Of a stretch of 64,000 bases of DNA, positions 7,826 through 16,265 are shown piece after piece. Numbering within the stretch: position 1 is the first letter of the stretch; every line of letters begins with the position of its first letter. The position numbers and the translations under genes were made by a program. The DNA is from Aureispira sp. CCB-QB1 (GTDB lineage: Bacteria > Bacteroidota > Bacteroidia > Chitinophagales > Saprospiraceae), in NCBI RefSeq assembly GCF_000724545.1, contig NZ_JHBV01000138.1:1-64000 (forward strand), read 5' to 3'. Under the pieces are notes generated by a model, which saw nothing but the letters and a program-made list of their open reading frames with translations, had not been told where the DNA came from and searched no databases.

Positions 7826-9049
7826 ATGAGTTCACATGAAACTGACAATAAATTACCTTCATTATTTGATAAGTGCTATGATTATACTTATGCTGATGAT
7901 GTAAAAGCTGCTGGAATTTATCCTTATTTCCGTCCTATTGAGGAAAGTGAAGGCCCTGTTGTGAAAATGGAGGGAAAGCCCGTCATCATGGCTGGTTCTA
8001 ATAATTATTTAGGATTAACAGCACACCCAAAAGTAAAAGAGGCAACAGTCAATGCCCTAAAAACATATGGAACTTCTTGCTCTGGTTCTCGTTACTTAAC
8101 AGGTACTATTCCTTTACACGAAGAATTAGAACGCAAATTGGCTGCATTTGTTGGAAAAGACAATGCATTATTGTTTAGTACTGGTTACCAAACCAGCCAA
8201 GGAGTTATTCAACCTCTGGTAAAAAGAAGTGATACAATTTTTTCAGACAAAGACAACCATGCTAGTATTCAAGCAGGCAACTTTATTGCAAAAGGTTCTA
8301 CAGGTACTAATGTTATTCGTTACAAACATTGTAGCTTGGAAGACTTGGAGCGCAAGTTAGCCAGTTTACCTTTAGAAGCTGGTAAATTTATCGTTACAGA
8401 TGGTGTATTTAGTACATTTGGAAATATTGCTGAACTGGAAGGAATCACTAAATTGGCAAAAAAATACAATGCTAAAACTTTGGTGGATGATGCCCATGCA
8501 TTTGGCGTAATTGGCAAAGGAGGTCGTGGAACTGCCAGTGAATTTGGGGTAGAAGATGATACAGATTTGATCATGTGTACCTTTAGCAAAACCTTAGCTT
8601 CTTTGGGAGGCTTTGTTGCAGGAGACGAGCGTGTTATCAATTATTTGAAACATCATTCTCCAGCGCTTATCTTTAGTGCTTCTCCAACTCCTTCTTCTGT
8701 TGCTGCTGCAATCGCTGCTTTGGATATTGTTGTTGCAGAGCCAGAGCGTGTTCAGCGTTTGGTTGATAATGCCGAGTTTGTTCGTAATGGTTTGAAAGAT
8801 GCTGGTTTCCAAGTTATAGATGGGCGTACAGCTATTGTTCCTGTTTTGATTGGTGACAATAAAAAAGCTTTTGGTTTGTGGAAGGGATTGTTTGATGAAG
8901 GCATCTTTGTCAATGTATTTATTCCACCAGCAACGCCACCAAACAAATCTATGATGCGGAATAGCTTCATGGCAACGCATGAGCCTGAGCATTTGGAAAA
9001 AGTAGTAGAATGTTATACTAAAATTGGTAAGAAATTAGGCATCATTTAG
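7826..9049 (+). CDS. Serine palmitoyltransferase (PLP-dependent alpha-oxoamine synthase)
   Basis: 407 residues. It condenses L-serine with a fatty acyl-CoA or acyl-ACP to give 3-ketosphinganine, the first step of sphingolipid synthesis. Family landmarks: AGSNNYLGLTAHP near residue 57, GTSCSGSRYLTGT, VDDAHAFGVIG, and the PLP lysine in TFSKTLASLGGFVAG. Close relatives are 2-amino-3-ketobutyrate CoA ligase and KAPA synthase. Position between a CerR-like reductase and a GNAT-fold acyltransferase, and the known sphingolipids of Bacteroidota, favour Spt. No signal peptide; acts in the cytoplasm. Confidence 0.85.
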   Translation: MSSHETDNKLPSLFDKCYDYTYADDVKAAGIYPYFRPIEESEGPVVKMEGKPVIMAGSNNYLGLTAHPKVKEATVNALKTYGTSCSGSRYLTGTIPLHEELERKLAAFVGKDNALLFSTGYQTSQGVIQPLVKRSDTIFSDKDNHASIQAGNFIAKGSTGTNVIRYKHCSLEDLERKLASLPLEAGKFIVTDGVFSTFGNIAELEGITKLAKKYNAKTLVDDAHAFGVIGKGGRGTASEFGVEDDTDLIMCTFSKTLASLGGFVAGDERVINYLKHHSPALIFSASPTPSSVAAAIAALDIVVAEPERVQRLVDNAEFVRNGLKDAGFQVIDGRTAIVPVLIGDNKKAFGLWKGLFDEGIFVNVFIPPATPPNKSMMRNSFMATHEPEHLEKVVECYTKIGKKLGII

Positions 9050-9175
9050 GATAATACTAAAATACTTGGTCCAGCTAAAACTTATCGTATAAATATATTA
9101 TCAATTTGATATGTTTACGTCAAAGGCTGTATAGATAACAATTCTAAAGTTGCTGGATCAACAAAAACAAAACGT

Positions 9176-9222
9176 ATAAGGGTAAGCTTTACAAGTATTT
9201 TTGTAAGTTTACCCTTATTTTA
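9176..9222 (+). terminator. Terminator after spt
   Basis: ATAAGGGTAA and TTACCCTTAT close an imperfect hairpin (9176-9218) followed by TTTTAT. An outer inverted repeat (GGTCCAGC near 9071, GCTGGATC near 9152) precedes it. The spacer 9050-9368 otherwise holds no ORF I can support. Confidence 0.55.
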
Positions 9223-9368
9223 TATGTATCATTCACTTTGACAACAGAGAGTAAATTGTTACAACACCCCCAACAAATTCTATTTTTTTAATTAACAACA
9301 CTTTACACTAAAAAGAATTTGTTTATTTATCAATTATATACTCTTCAAAATAACTCAATATTACTATT

Positions 9369-10526
9369 ATGGCTAAACTAACAATTGTTACAGCAGAAAG
9401 TAAAGCAGAAAAAAAAGCATTCATGATGCTTCCTTTTGAGATTTATAAAAATAATCCATATTGGGTATCTCCTCTATTAATGGATATGCGCCATATGTTT
9501 GGATTAAATGGCTTTGTAGATGGCTTATTAGGAGCAAAAGGGCAGCATCCTTTTTATGAATACGGTCAAATGCAGCTGTACATTGCTTATAAAAATGGAA
9601 AAGCTGTGGGGCGTATTGCTGCCATTAATAATGAACGATATAACGAGTTTCACCCCAATGAAGGAGGAGTAGGATTTTTTGGTTTTTTTGAGTGTATCAA
9701 TGACCAAGAAGTAGCCAATGCGTTGTTTGACAAGGCAAAAGCTTGGTTAAAAAAGCATAACTTAACAAAGATGCAAGGTCCTGCTAGTCCTTCTTCTAGC
9801 TATGACTTTGGTCTTTTGACAAATGGTTTTGATGACTACCCTCGTGTTGATATGCCTTATCAACATGAATACTATCAGCATTTATTTACCAACTATGGCT
9901 TGCCTTGTCGTCAAGAATTATTGGCTTATAAAATGGATGCTGAAACAATTTATAGCAATGAAAAATTAAAGCGTGGAGCTGCGCTTGTCAAAAAACGATA
10001 CAACGTAGAGATTCGTCCAATTGATATGAATGACCTCAATAATGAGGTAAAAAAAATTAAAGAGGTTTACAACAGAGCATGGGAACCGCTTTGGGGAATT
10101 GTTCCTCTAACAGATGCTGAAATTGACGCCTATGCTGAAAAATTTAAAATGATTGCAATTCCTGAATTGATCCCATTTATTTATGTCGATGGCAAATTAG
10201 CAGGTATGGCTGTTGCTGTTTTAGATTTTAACTTTATCCTAAAAGATCTAAAAGGACGATTATTTCCCAATGGGTATCGCATTTTTACAGATAAAAACAA
10301 AGTGAAATGGATGCGTGTTATTTTGTTGGGACTTTTCCCTGAATTTCAAGGAAAGGGAATTGATGCTGTTGTTTACAAACACTTGATTGATGCAGGTCTA
10401 TCACATGGATTCAAATATTGTGAAGGTAGCTATATTCTTAAAGAAAATGAGATGATGAATCGAGGTATGCGTGCTGTAAGTGCTGAAGTTTATAAAGAAT
10501 ATAAAGTATATGAGATGGACATTTAA
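9369..10526 (+). CDS. GNAT-fold acyltransferase, probable bacterial ceramide synthase
   Basis: 385 residues, no signal peptide. N-terminal landmarks are YKNNPYWVSPLLMDM, VGRIAAINNERYN and GFFGFFECINDQEVANALFDKAKAWL. A second GNAT-like half ends with GLFPEFQGKGIDAVVYKHLID, whose QGKGID matches the acyl-CoA binding loop. This is the ~380-residue family of GNAT-like proteins often beside spt in Bacteroidota. The Caulobacter bacterial ceramide synthase is an acyl-CoA N-acyltransferase, so I infer N-acylation of the long-chain base. Alternative: an uncharacterised GNAT acting on another amine. Confidence 0.65.
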   Translation: MAKLTIVTAESKAEKKAFMMLPFEIYKNNPYWVSPLLMDMRHMFGLNGFVDGLLGAKGQHPFYEYGQMQLYIAYKNGKAVGRIAAINNERYNEFHPNEGGVGFFGFFECINDQEVANALFDKAKAWLKKHNLTKMQGPASPSSSYDFGLLTNGFDDYPRVDMPYQHEYYQHLFTNYGLPCRQELLAYKMDAETIYSNEKLKRGAALVKKRYNVEIRPIDMNDLNNEVKKIKEVYNRAWEPLWGIVPLTDAEIDAYAEKFKMIAIPELIPFIYVDGKLAGMAVAVLDFNFILKDLKGRLFPNGYRIFTDKNKVKWMRVILLGLFPEFQGKGIDAVVYKHLIDAGLSHGFKYCEGSYILKENEMMNRGMRAVSAEVYKEYKVYEMDI

Positions 10527-10556
10527 ACCAAGTTTTTAACTCATCCTTCTATTAGG

Positions 10557-10650
10557 CTTATTTTATACTCATTATTAGTAGTAGTTAACTGCGCTACTAT
10601 TGATTTCAACAACCATTGATTTAGAAACGAGTATAAAATAAGTCTTTTTT
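10557..10650 (+). terminator. Large bipartite hairpin terminator
   Basis: CTTATTTTATACTC (10557-10570) pairs with GAGTATAAAATAAG (10629-10642). The loop contains a second small inverted repeat (AGTAG/CTACT). TCTTTTTT follows. Confidence 0.6.
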
Positions 10651-10708
10651 GCACACCACAATTTGCCAGCAATACATCGTCACTTTTATTCGACTCAATA
10701 TTAATTGT

Positions 10709-10756
10709 CATGTTTCATGTGAAACGTTGCACGTGTAGCGTGCAACATGAAACATG
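10709..10756. repeat. Nested palindrome with a parS-like 16-mer
   Basis: Outer arms CATGTTTCAT and ATGAAACATG enclose inner arms GTTGCACG and CGTGCAAC. Positions 10711-10726 (TGTTTCATGTGAAACG) match 14 of 16 bases of the common chromosomal parS sequence. The inner part resembles the CACGTG-containing repeats around parA. The rest of the gap to 11051 shows no gene. Confidence 0.7.
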
Positions 10757-11051
10757 CCTTTATTTGCTAATAAATCTCCCAAATTCATTCCGTAACTTTA
10801 CATCTTTTAAGATTATTTCGCTTGAATAAAGCAGTACATTCAACAAAAAACAGGAATCAAATTCTTTTATTCAAAAAATAACTCTTAGATGATTGATGCT
10901 GAAGTTGTATATATTATTCAAATAAAAATCGTATAATTATAACCCCCGTAAGTTCTTTTATTTTTAAGCAGTCCCTAAAAATGAAAGAAAAAGCAATATT
11001 AAAAACCATTTTAATATCCATTAAAGTCTAAGAATCTTAACCACTCGCCAA

Positions 11052-12425
11052 ATGAAATTACCGACTGATGGTATTCGCATCTTTATTGTTGAAGACGATT
11101 TATTGTTTGCGAAAACTATTCGATACATACTAACACTTAATCCAGATCACGAGGTTCGTGTATTCAAAACGGGTAAGGAATGTTTAAGTAATTTGCACCT
11201 CAACCCCCATATCGTTTCTCTAGATTATAGCTTACCAGACATGACTGGAGACGAAGTCTTAAAACGAATCAAAGCACATAATCCTGATATTGGTGTCATT
11301 ATCTTGTCAGGACAACAAGATGTCGCTACAGCAGTAGAGTTGTTGCAAAAAGGAGCAGATGATTATCTAACCAAAGATGAAGCTAATAAAGAACGACTTT
11401 TTAATATTGTTGAAAAACTAAAGAAAAGTATTTTTCTTCAAAAAGAGGTAGAAACTTTAAAAGAAGAATTGACCGAAAAATACCAGTTTAGCGAAAGTAT
11501 GAAAGGCAATAGCCCTGCCATGCAAAAGGTATTCAAACTCTTAGAGAAAGCAGCAAAAAGTAATATTACTGTTTCTGTAACAGGAGAAACAGGCACAGGA
11601 AAGGAGTTGGTTGCCAAAAGTATTCATTACAACTCATCTAGAAAAAAAGGAAATTTTGTCGCTATTAATGTAAGTGCCATTCCAAAAGATTTGTTAGAAA
11701 GTGAGTTATTTGGGCATGAGAAAGGTGCGTTTACAGGAGCAGCAACTCGTAAGCAAGGAAAATTTGAATTGGCCAATCATGGAACCTTATTTTTGGACGA
11801 AATAGGGGAGATGGAATTGCATCTACAAGCTAAATTATTACGAGCATTACAAGAACGAGAAATCACAAGAATTGGAGGCAACGAAACGGTCAAATTTGAT
11901 GCTAGAATTATTGTTGCGACACATAGAAACCTTTCTGAGTTGGTTAGCAAAGGTGCTTTTAGAGAAGACTTGTATTATCGTCTTTTAGGGCTACCGATTC
12001 ACTTGCCACCTCTGCGACAACGAGGCAATGATGTTTTGATCTTAGCAAAGCATTTTTTAAATATGACCGCCAAAGAAAATAAGCTTGGTCCTATGAAGTT
12101 GGGGCAAACGGCCAAAGATAAATTACTATCTTATAATTTTCCAGGTAACATTCGAGAATTAAAAGCAATTATAGAACTGGGAGCAATTATGTGTGCAGGC
12201 AAAACCATACAACGAGAAGACTTGCAGTTTAACAGCCCCAAAAAAGCTACCAATTTCTTCTTAGAAGAAATGACATTAAGAGAATACAATATAAAGATTG
12301 TGCGACATTATCTCGAAAAGCATGATAATCATATTCCTATTGTTGCAAAAATTTTAGGAATTGGAAAAACAACTATTTATAGAATGTTAAAAGAGGACGA
12401 AGAATATCCTCAAAAAGAAACATAA
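11052..12425 (+). CDS. Sigma-54-dependent response regulator (NtrC family)
   Basis: 457 residues. Receiver domain ~10-125 with acidic pocket E14-D15-D16 and phospho-acceptor D58 (SLDYSLPD). A coiled linker follows. The AAA+ domain is ~150-390, with GETGTGKE (~177-184) and the sigma-54 contact loop GAFTGA (~226-231). The Fis-type helix-turn-helix at the C-terminus ends IVAKILGIGKTTIYRMLKE. When phosphorylated it should activate sigma-54 promoters. Its operon partner 16 nt downstream is an Hpt protein, implying a phosphorelay; the histidine kinase is not in this window. Confidence 0.93.
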   Translation: MKLPTDGIRIFIVEDDLLFAKTIRYILTLNPDHEVRVFKTGKECLSNLHLNPHIVSLDYSLPDMTGDEVLKRIKAHNPDIGVIILSGQQDVATAVELLQKGADDYLTKDEANKERLFNIVEKLKKSIFLQKEVETLKEELTEKYQFSESMKGNSPAMQKVFKLLEKAAKSNITVSVTGETGTGKELVAKSIHYNSSRKKGNFVAINVSAIPKDLLESELFGHEKGAFTGAATRKQGKFELANHGTLFLDEIGEMELHLQAKLLRALQEREITRIGGNETVKFDARIIVATHRNLSELVSKGAFREDLYYRLLGLPIHLPPLRQRGNDVLILAKHFLNMTAKENKLGPMKLGQTAKDKLLSYNFPGNIRELKAIIELGAIMCAGKTIQREDLQFNSPKKATNFFLEEMTLREYNIKIVRHYLEKHDNHIPIVAKILGIGKTTIYRMLKEDEEYPQKET

Positions 12426-12441
12426 TACAAAAACAATACTT

Positions 12442-12783
12442 ATGAACTTGACATTAGACTTGACCTTTCTTAAGGAGATTAGTGATGGCGATCAAGATTT
12501 CATCAATGACGTACTCCATACTTTTCTGGATGAAATGCCCAAGGATATGGCGCAAATGAATCAGGCAATAATGGATAAAGATATTGTCATGATCGGGAGA
12601 ATGGCACATAAAACCAAGTCCACTTTGCAAACATTAGGCTTGTTTGAATTAAAAGAATTGGCGCTAAAAATAGAGCAATTGGCCAAACAAACGCCTTCTG
12701 ATACTAATATTATTCCCCTTTCTCAGAAGTTTATGGGGCATATTGATCGGGTTTACCCTAATGTAAAAGAATCCTTAAAATAA
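12442..12783 (+). CDS. Hpt (histidine phosphotransfer) domain protein
   Basis: 113 residues, a single four-helix Hpt domain. The phosphorylated residue is H56 in AHKTKSTLQTLG, the usual HxxKGSxxxxG environment with S-T in place of G-S. It follows the NtrC-type regulator by 16 nt, so it probably passes phosphate between a hybrid kinase encoded elsewhere and that regulator. Confidence 0.88.
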   Translation: MNLTLDLTFLKEISDGDQDFINDVLHTFLDEMPKDMAQMNQAIMDKDIVMIGRMAHKTKSTLQTLGLFELKELALKIEQLAKQTPSDTNIIPLSQKFMGHIDRVYPNVKESLK

Positions 12784-12787
12784 GCTT

Positions 12788-14362
12788 TTAATATTCTGCA
12801 AAAACAGCCCACTCTCTAACTCTATTATTGGTATCGATTTGAAAGATTAGACCTTTGCTTGGATAAACCAAAAAGAAGCCTTTGTGATGATGAACAACTT
12901 GAAAATAAATGCCTTCGTATGCTTTTTGGACAAACGTCAATGCAGCTCCTACTTTTATGCCCTTACTCGTTTCGACACTTCTATTTCGTGTTCGTTGCAA
13001 AAAGAAATAAGAATCGCTTGAAGTCGTTTCATTTCTAAGAAAAAACTTAGACAAATAAGAACGTCTTTTGGTAAAAAAATCTACTTCTAAAGTCAAGAAA
13101 CCACTTTTAGTTAGCTGTATGGCACTAGCTGTCCTCTGGCGTTCTTTTCTAAAATTAATTTCATCCATTCGATCTTCAATTACAATGTCATACTTTTCAC
13201 GAGATCTTTTTTCACTAGACAAGATGCGTTTGTTGGTATTCGAAATATACCAAACTGGTAGATTTTGGTAATGCTTGTTGGCATCATCAAAATATTGACT
13301 TGCTGTTTTTATTTGATTTCTATGAGCGTATACAATTCCTTTCACAATAGAAATTTTCGCCCGTTGAAGACTTGTTGGAGATAAATTGGATGCTGTGTTT
13401 AGAGTAGTTAATGCATTTGTTGCATCTCCCTGTAAATCATAGACACAGGCAAGGTTTAAATAAGCAGAACAATACTCTTTGTCTAGTTTTAAAGCTTTTT
13501 TAAGATGGACAGCAGCATCTCTCAATAGTTTGTTTCGGCTACCTTGTACAGAAAAAGGTCGTTGAAAAACGTTGGTTAAATCCACATCAATAGGATACAA
13601 AAAAGCATATTCTTCTTGCTCTGGTTGCTCTATTGCTGCGGCTAAAGAAACGACCCCTATATTGTGATAAATCTCCTTTGTTCGAATATATTTAAGCAAA
13701 TAAGTATAACAATTATAAGCCTGTAAATTCCAACCGATTGCAATATAGTAGTTAGCGGTTTCATATAATTGAATGAATTTGCGTACTTTTCGTTGGATAA
13801 TGCTGACTACTTTCTTTCTCTCCTCTAGGCTTGGATAGCCGTCCAAATGATCACTCAAACCATAACCTTTATATATTTGCTCCAATAACTCAGGAATAAT
13901 CTCTAGAGTTTCATAGTTTGCCAAATAAGCTATGAATGCACTATAAGAATCTGCTTCTTCATCTTCTAATGCGTATTTTTTTTGCTGCTCATGCTTCAAT
14001 AAAAAGTGCGTCACTCCTGAATTTCGTTTCCAATCATTTTGTTGATAAAAATGTGTCAATTCATGACCAATCAAAAAAGCCAAGGCGCTCTCTGACTGCG
14101 CTCCCATTTGTTGACAAATATCATAAGCTTTTTTTTCTATAATAATGCTATTATCCATTTCTCGATAAGCCGCTACTCGTTTTTCTCTCTCTAAGATCAA
14201 CAATTTAGGTAGGCTTGTTCGTCGATCTCCTATGGCCAATTTTAAGGTTTCATAAATTTTATTACAATGCTTATAAGCAACATGCTGTAGTGGTAAAACT
14301 TCTCCTTGTCCATACATTGTAGACATTCCAAACACACTAAATAATAGCACTATATATTTCAT
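12788..14362 (-). CDS. Secreted TPR protein with an HExxH metallopeptidase site
   Basis: The ATG at 14362 is chosen over an upstream one at 14425 because it opens directly into a signal peptide (MKYIVLLFSVFGMSTMYGQ). About 100 residues in, GHELTHFYQQ supplies HExxH, with acidic residues ~35 residues later (EDEEADSY) that fit the third zinc ligand of M48-like peptidases. The middle is TPR-like; the C-terminus is unassigned. Probably a periplasmic or outer-membrane zinc peptidase, like the TPR-bearing M48 proteins of Bacteroidota. The 3' end lies 4 nt from the convergent Hpt gene. Confidence 0.75.
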   Translation of the reverse strand: MKYIVLLFSVFGMSTMYGQGEVLPLQHVAYKHCNKIYETLKLAIGDRRTSLPKLLILEREKRVAAYREMDNSIIIEKKAYDICQQMGAQSESALAFLIGHELTHFYQQNDWKRNSGVTHFLLKHEQQKKYALEDEEADSYSAFIAYLANYETLEIIPELLEQIYKGYGLSDHLDGYPSLEERKKVVSIIQRKVRKFIQLYETANYYIAIGWNLQAYNCYTYLLKYIRTKEIYHNIGVVSLAAAIEQPEQEEYAFLYPIDVDLTNVFQRPFSVQGSRNKLLRDAAVHLKKALKLDKEYCSAYLNLACVYDLQGDATNALTTLNTASNLSPTSLQRAKISIVKGIVYAHRNQIKTASQYFDDANKHYQNLPVWYISNTNKRILSSEKRSREKYDIVIEDRMDEINFRKERQRTASAIQLTKSGFLTLEVDFFTKRRSYLSKFFLRNETTSSDSYFFLQRTRNRSVETSKGIKVGAALTFVQKAYEGIYFQVVHHHKGFFLVYPSKGLIFQIDTNNRVREWAVFAEY

Positions 14363-14588
14363 TTTAAAGCCTATTTTTTTTCTAAAATTACATACGATAA
14401 ACTGATACAAAAGTAACCCGTACAAATTAATTCTGATTGAGTATACTATGTAATCACCATATCCTATCTCAAAACATATCTAATTCATTTTATAGCTCAT
14501 AAGTTGCTATTATTTTTTTAGAAAAACCTAAAAACCTATTGGCTTGATTTCTATTAGTTCCACACTATTTTTCACATTCAAACTGATA

Positions 14589-14607
14589 ACCTTATTCTGT
14601 ATAAGGT
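14589..14607. promoter_or_regulatory. Inverted repeat upstream of the ECF sigma gene
   Basis: ACCTTAT (14589-14595) and ATAAGGT (14601-14607), perfect 7-bp arms with a 5-bp spacer, just upstream of the predicted promoter. Possible operator. Confidence 0.35.
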
Positions 14608-14615
14608 AATAAAAA

Positions 14616-14643
14616 TTGGACTGAAAATCAGAGATTAGCTTTG
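14616..14643 (+). promoter_or_regulatory. Promoter of the sigma factor operon
   Basis: TTG at 14616-14618, a 17-nt spacer and the perfect -7 element TAGCTTTG at 14636-14643, 26 nt before the ATG at 14670. Confidence 0.5.
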
Positions 14644-14669
14644 TTATTCCTAAATTAGTAGGGAATAGT

Positions 14670-15281
14670 ATGCCAAAACAAATGTTTTGGAACGAACAAA
14701 AAAGAATAACAATGGCGAATGTAGATCCTATTTTTTTAAAACAAATTAAGGCTGGTGAAAGTCAGGCAATAAAAAAATTATATACCATTGCTTATGGAAG
14801 CTGTGCCAATATGATTATGACCAACAACGGATCAGAAGAAGATGCAAGAGACATATTTCAAGAAGCACTATTAATTTTTATAAAAAAACTACAGTCGCCT
14901 GATTTTAAGCTTACAGCCCAACCAAAAACATACCTGTATGCCGTCTGTAGAAATTTATGGTTAAAACAACTTGAAAAACGCAAAAAGAAAAAAGGCACCA
15001 TCCAAATTGATGATCCTAATAATTTAATTCCATTGATTGATGTTGATGAGATTGAGGAGAAAAAAATTGTGGAGGAAAAACATGAACTAATCAGCGAAAT
15101 CTTACAACAACTAAAAGGAGATTGTAAACAACTACTACTCTCTTTTTATTTCAAGAAAATGCCTTTAAAAGAGATCGCTCAAATTATGGACTATTCAGAT
15201 GGATTTGTCAAAGTCAAGAAAAAACGTTGTATGGATAGCTTGAAAAAAAGGGTCTTGGAGGCTTATGCAACCAAACATTAA
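14670..15281 (+). CDS. ECF-type RNA polymerase sigma factor
   Basis: 203 residues (or 189 from the ATG at 14712). Region 2 contains EEDARDIFQEALLIFIKKL and TYLYAVCRNLWLKQLEKRKKKK. Region 4 contains LLSFYFKKMPLKEIAQIMDYSDGFVKVKKKRCMDSLKK, a helix-turn-helix for the -35 element. The next gene, 21 nt downstream, encodes a single-pass membrane protein likely to be its anti-sigma factor or sensor. The signal is unknown. Confidence 0.88.
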   Translation: MPKQMFWNEQKRITMANVDPIFLKQIKAGESQAIKKLYTIAYGSCANMIMTNNGSEEDARDIFQEALLIFIKKLQSPDFKLTAQPKTYLYAVCRNLWLKQLEKRKKKKGTIQIDDPNNLIPLIDVDEIEEKKIVEEKHELISEILQQLKGDCKQLLLSFYFKKMPLKEIAQIMDYSDGFVKVKKKRCMDSLKKRVLEAYATKH

Positions 15282-15302
15282 CCAAACTAATTTTAATACT
15301 AC

Positions 15303-16223
15303 ATGAAAGAAGATATACTTGATAAATATGCTTTTAACCAGCTTTCTTCTGAAGAAGAACAGTGGATAAAAAATATGTTGGCGGAAAATCCTGATTTTCA
15401 ACAAGAGCTAGATTTGCATACTCGTATGGTCAACGGTTTAATTCAAAAAGCACAACAAGAACAAGAAACCGCTGCATTAAGAGCGAAAATTCAACAAGTA
15501 GATGAAGCTTTAGAACAAGAAGGTTTCTTTGATAAAGGTATTGACAAAGAGTTGATAGAAGGGCTAAAAATAGAAGGAGAAAAAGACCTCTTAAATACTA
15601 TTAAAATGGTGGATAGAAATCTAGAACAGGAAGGATTCTTTGCTACTTCCCCTACAAACAAATCTATCCAATTCATTCGTTTATTCACTGCGGCAGCTAG
15701 TTTGTTGTTTATCCTTAGTTTGGCTTGGTATTATATGGCTTCTACAACGATCAATTATCAACAAATTTACGCCAATGCTTTCCATCCTTATCAAAATACA
15801 CTCTCAAAATCTGTTCAAATGGAGTTGTCTGAACAAGGTTTTGGAGGGAACCCTGATGAAAAGGCATTGCAAGAAATTCTAGTTGCTATGCAAAATTATG
15901 ATCATCAAAATTATCAACAAACCATTGTCTTGCTTCAAAGTTTCTTACAAGAATATCCAACTAGCACTTATCAACCTCAAATTGAATTCTACCTTGGTCT
16001 TAGTTATATTGCTTCCAATAAAAATAACGAAGCCATTAAGATACTTCAAAATTTGACGAATAAAGAGACGCTTGATACAGAACTAGTAGAATGGTATTTG
16101 GCTCTTGCTTACTTAAAAACTGAACAGATAGATCAAGCGACGTCTATTTTTACAAAACTAAAAAACCAAGGAACTGGCATTTACCAAGAAAAAGCAGCTG
16201 TTATATTAGAAGAAATATCCTAA
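15303..16223 (+). CDS. Single-pass membrane TPR protein, probable anti-sigma partner
   Basis: 306 residues. The cytoplasmic N-terminus (~120 aa) is acidic. It contains two copies of a short repeat: KIQQVDEALEQEGFFDKG and IKMVDRNLEQEGFFATS. One transmembrane helix follows (FTAAASLLFILSLAWYYMA, ~129-147), then a C-terminal TPR-like half (YQQTIVLLQSFLQEYPTS and similar). Position directly after an ECF sigma gene suggests that the N-terminus holds the sigma factor, but no known anti-sigma domain is recognisable. Confidence 0.7.
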   Translation: MKEDILDKYAFNQLSSEEEQWIKNMLAENPDFQQELDLHTRMVNGLIQKAQQEQETAALRAKIQQVDEALEQEGFFDKGIDKELIEGLKIEGEKDLLNTIKMVDRNLEQEGFFATSPTNKSIQFIRLFTAAASLLFILSLAWYYMASTTINYQQIYANAFHPYQNTLSKSVQMELSEQGFGGNPDEKALQEILVAMQNYDHQNYQQTIVLLQSFLQEYPTSTYQPQIEFYLGLSYIASNKNNEAIKILQNLTNKETLDTELVEWYLALAYLKTEQIDQATSIFTKLKNQGTGIYQEKAAVILEEIS

Positions 16224-16265
16224 TTATTAAGAATCGTTCAAAAAACATATAGTTAATTGGTAATC

